The notes under the pieces were generated by a model. The model did not search any database, was not told the origin of the DNA, and worked only from the letters and a program-made list of their open reading frames with translations. From positions 105,037,881 through 105,101,880 of the forward strand of contig JALJCS010000001.1 of NCBI GenBank assembly GCA_023055355.1: DNA of 64,000 nucleotides. Direction: 5' to 3'. The first letter of the stretch is position 1, and each line of letters starts with the position of its first letter. This document shows, one piece after another, positions 60,863 to 64,000 of this stretch. This stretch comes from Agelaius tricolor (lineage: Eukaryota; Chordata; Aves; Passeriformes; Icteridae). Made by a program: the position numbers and the translations under genes.

Positions 60863-63800
60863 ACCCTAAATGAGGATGCCTTTGAAGCATGTACCCATGC
60901 TAACAATCCCACTGAAAAGTGGTATAACATAGATCTTATTCAATATTTCAGCCTAAAGAGCCAAACAACATAGAATAATAATAAAAGGTGTATAACACAG
61001 GCTAAAACTTATTATATTACCTATATAATTTTATTTTTTTGATAATGACACTTCAGGGAGGAATTGTGCCAAGGATATGGGCAAGATAGGCAGACACATC
61101 CATGTTGTATTCTTCAGAGCACTTAAATGTGCGTGTAGATACAGCTGCTTTTGTAGAGCTTGTTCTGTTGTCTTTGACACAGTGCTTTGACATGTTGGTC
61201 AGTACATCAGAAAAAAAGGAGATTTTTGAAGATATAAATGTCTACTAGTCACCAGGTGTTCTTTGAATTTCAAGGAACAAAGTACACAAAAATCTGCATT
61301 TTGATCCTCTGAGAAACTGAGACAATGGTCTTATGCTTCCAAAGCATTTAGACTGTGATGAGAACAATACTATTAGACTTTCAAATAAAAAAAGTTTCTA
61401 TGGTATTTTTAAATTAAGTATACTGCATTATAAGTTAGGCAAATATGATGATAAGTTAGTACATACATTAATTAATATATAATAATAAAACAGTTTAAGT
61501 TAATTTTAAATTAAAAATTAAAGAAAACATTGGTTTTTGGGTTTACTGCCAGTAACTTATTTTAGGTGCTGTGGAATGTTTTACACATTGTGAAATGTGT
61601 TTTCAGGAATGAAAACTTGATTCTCCTCTTTGGAAAATTGAACTTGATTCTCCTCTTTGGAACTCCAGAAAGAACCATCTTCCTGCCTGATGATGATTAG
61701 CACTGATGATAGTTTGCTACCTGGAGAGGAACCATTACTGCACCTTTACAGGCTGTTTTTCAGTCTATTGCAAGCAACTATTGTGTATCAAAAAAACAAG
61801 GCAGATGTAACATAGAAGAAGCCAGAATTAACTTCTCCAGGTATGCAAATATACTTTGATAGGAAACATTTTTCAGCCCCTTTGTCATGTTTTTCACTTC
61901 TCCTTTTTCTTTTCTCCATGCTGCAGTGTTGGCTCATGGATAGCTAGATGCAAAATGAGACTGACATGTTGGACACATGGATATCAAGGATGTGGTTTCC
62001 TTAGCAACAGTAGCCACATAAAAGGTCTCAGAACTTACTCATGGGACATTTCAGTTTTTCATATAAAATGAATACTGGTGGTGAATATGATTGGTTCAAT
62101 AGTACAGTGAAAGTATCACAGAACTCTGAAGTAATAAAGTATTAGAATTTTCTTTCTATTCTCTGAAGCCAGATACTACAAAAGAATAGTGTCTTTATAC
62201 CATGGGCACGAGAATCTCAAGAAAATGAGAGGCATTAAATCCAGCAAAATTCTGCTACTTTGAAAATTTTGTAATTATTTAGCATAATTTTTAGCAAAAA
62301 TTACAAATATATGGTCCATGTCAGCAAGAAGTGAAACAGCATCAAAATCTACTTGCAATCACATTGACTCAGATTAAAGCATAGTATAAAAGGTGTATCT
62401 TATATATATCAAGGTATATATCATATATCAAAATTTTTGTCTGGAATGATTTCAGTATTTTGCAGCATTTAGGTTTATTCATCTATAAATACAGCAAGAA
62501 GATTTGCTGTGGACAAAGCTGCTGTTAGAACAGTCATGTGGTAGAGGTAAAGAACAGGAGGACAGTTCAGGATTGAAATCTGGCACTGTGAGGAAAATTT
62601 GGAAGAAAGGGTATACTTGGTGTAACACCGAATAAATTTGCAAAGTTCATTGAAAAATTTCAGGGCCACATTGAAAAGGGCAAAAGGATGTGTGATAAGT
62701 TTTTGCTTTTGGTTTTTTTTTTCTGGTCTACCACCATGTTCTTCATTAGTCTGCATTGACACTCTCATGGTGTCTGATGTGTATCACAAGAAGATACCGT
62801 GACTTCCAGGAGGTCTGGAGAGGGAAGTCAAAAAGAGCAGAATTCTTTCTATGTGTTCTTTGACCTTTGATTTTGTTTTTGTGGCAGCAGAACAGACTGA
62901 AAAGCAACATGACTAAAATGTTGCCCTTGTTCTGAGCATAAATTTGAATTAGCTTCACTTTGCATTTTCTAAGATCAAGGAGGATGTTGCAAGTAGTGTG
63001 AAAATGTAGTCCAGAAAAAACTGTACTTTAATCTGGAGATGTCAGGAGATTAATTTATATAAAAAAGCATAAATGTGCCAATCACTTCATAAACAGAGCT
63101 TTTTAAATATTAGTTTATCTGCAAGGGTGGAAGAATATTTTCAGTACAAAGGCTGTCTTGTACCAATGGATGAGTGGTTCAAAACAAAGGAAACCTTGAA
63201 CAACTGAGAAGTGAGAAGAAGGTGAAAGCTTTCTTCAAGACTAGAAAGTTTTAAAAAACCTGTGGAGCACCATGTTGAGACTCAAATCTATTATTTTTGC
63301 GCTCTAAATGATGTGCACTTCTCAATGCCAGTATATTCTGCTTCAGTTCAGCTGTTTTCATTTTGTCTAGTCAAATGATTTAAAATATTACCATGGTATT
63401 TTGGAGCAAATATTGTAAATAGTGATAATAACAGATCTTGTATAACACTGTTCATACACTACTTTGTGAAGGGAGTAATTCTCTTTATCTGTATTAACAG
63501 ATACAGAAGGGCATAGGAGACGTGGCTCACAAGGAGGGCCTTAAGCCCAGCTGCAAAGCAAGGACCAGAATCAGGATTTATAGAGATTTTCTCTATCTTC
63601 ACTGGCAGCTCCCAATAAACACAGGAAAATCTGAATATTTCCTTCTTGCCTGACGTCTCCTTTCCCACCATGTTTGCAGAGCTTCTAGATTCAGACCATC
63701 CAAAGTTCAAATTTAGAGTTCCACTCCTATCAGTTATAGAGAGAAGTTATGTTCTAATTTAGGACCAGCGCCTACTTATTTTGTGCTGTGATGTCTACCG

Positions 63801-64000
63801 CCTTATTTGGTGGATGCTAAAAAAACTGCAACAATCAGCATCAGGCAAGTCTTTGGGTAGCTGGAAGACTTTAGAAGTGTCTAGATATGGCATCCTGCAG
63901 TCTGTAAAAAGATAAAAAATTCCTATGTATTTGTGCTTAAATAATCACAGCAACACCTCTGGCTAAAAATCAAAATCTGTTTAACATATCTAACATGAAA
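60863..64000. other. Unique non-coding sequence to the window end
   Basis: No gene seen; all frames are under 100 codons with no recognised domain. A 27-bp tandem duplication is present at 61614-61661. A T-run lies at about 62712-62721. Confidence 0.5.
61614..61661 (+). repeat. 27-bp tandem duplication
   Basis: The unit starting AACTTGATTCTCCTCTTTGG is found at 61614-61634 and again, identical over 21 bp, at 61641-61661, separated by AAATTG. Identity suggests a recent local duplication. Confidence 0.9.

Noticed and set aside
1..64000. CRISPR array, tRNA, rRNA, or prokaryotic operon
   Set aside because: No regularly spaced repeats, no cloverleaf or rRNA-like blocks noticed, and no ribosome-binding-site or operon structure; the sequence is vertebrate.

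Overview
The window looks like vertebrate nuclear DNA, most likely from a bird and probably a songbird. It is AT-rich and CpG-poor, and all the open frames are short and end at random. The recognisable repeats are avian: two degenerate CR1 LINE 3' ends (about 5961-6079 and 60396-60862), a near complete solo ERVL-type LTR (about 2161-2749), a 3' LTR piece of a type common in passerines (about 26643-26918) and a less certain GC-rich LTR-like block (about 43090-43600). Repeat names come from memory of consensus sequences, not from a search.

No complete multi-exon gene can be built. The best coding evidence is one exon-like segment at 16618-16798 (+). It has a textbook polypyrimidine tract and AG, an uninterrupted frame of 59 codons, raised GC and CpG content, and a clean stop. 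I cannot name the protein. It is either the last coding exon of a gene whose other exons lie upstream, or a 55-codon small ORF. Nothing else of similar quality was found. Weaker exon-like pieces at 29727-29786 (-), 34347-34425 (+) and about 40811-40890 (-) are reported with low confidence.

Layout: 1-2160 unique sequence; 2161-2749 LTR; 2750-5960 unique; 5961-6079 CR1; 6080-15052 unique with possible conserved non-coding blocks; 15053-15129 a perfect AAT microsatellite; 16618-16798 candidate exon followed by possible 3' UTR; 20756-20820, 25300-25475, 26015-26105, 35885-35940, 41935-42480 and 51596-51660 remnants of very old amniote repeats; 26643-26918 LTR; 43090-43600 LTR-like block with a quadruplex-forming tract; 52996-53063 an ATATGT-type repeat; 60396-60862 CR1; unique sequence to the end.

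The picture is a gene-poor intergenic or intronic stretch of a macrochromosome. No bacterial, viral-coding, CRISPR or tRNA/rRNA features were seen, and I found no convincing new biological system. The items most worth following up are the unidentified exon, the paired octamer motifs at 48901-48930, the quadruplex tract and the preserved ancient repeat block near 42 kb.
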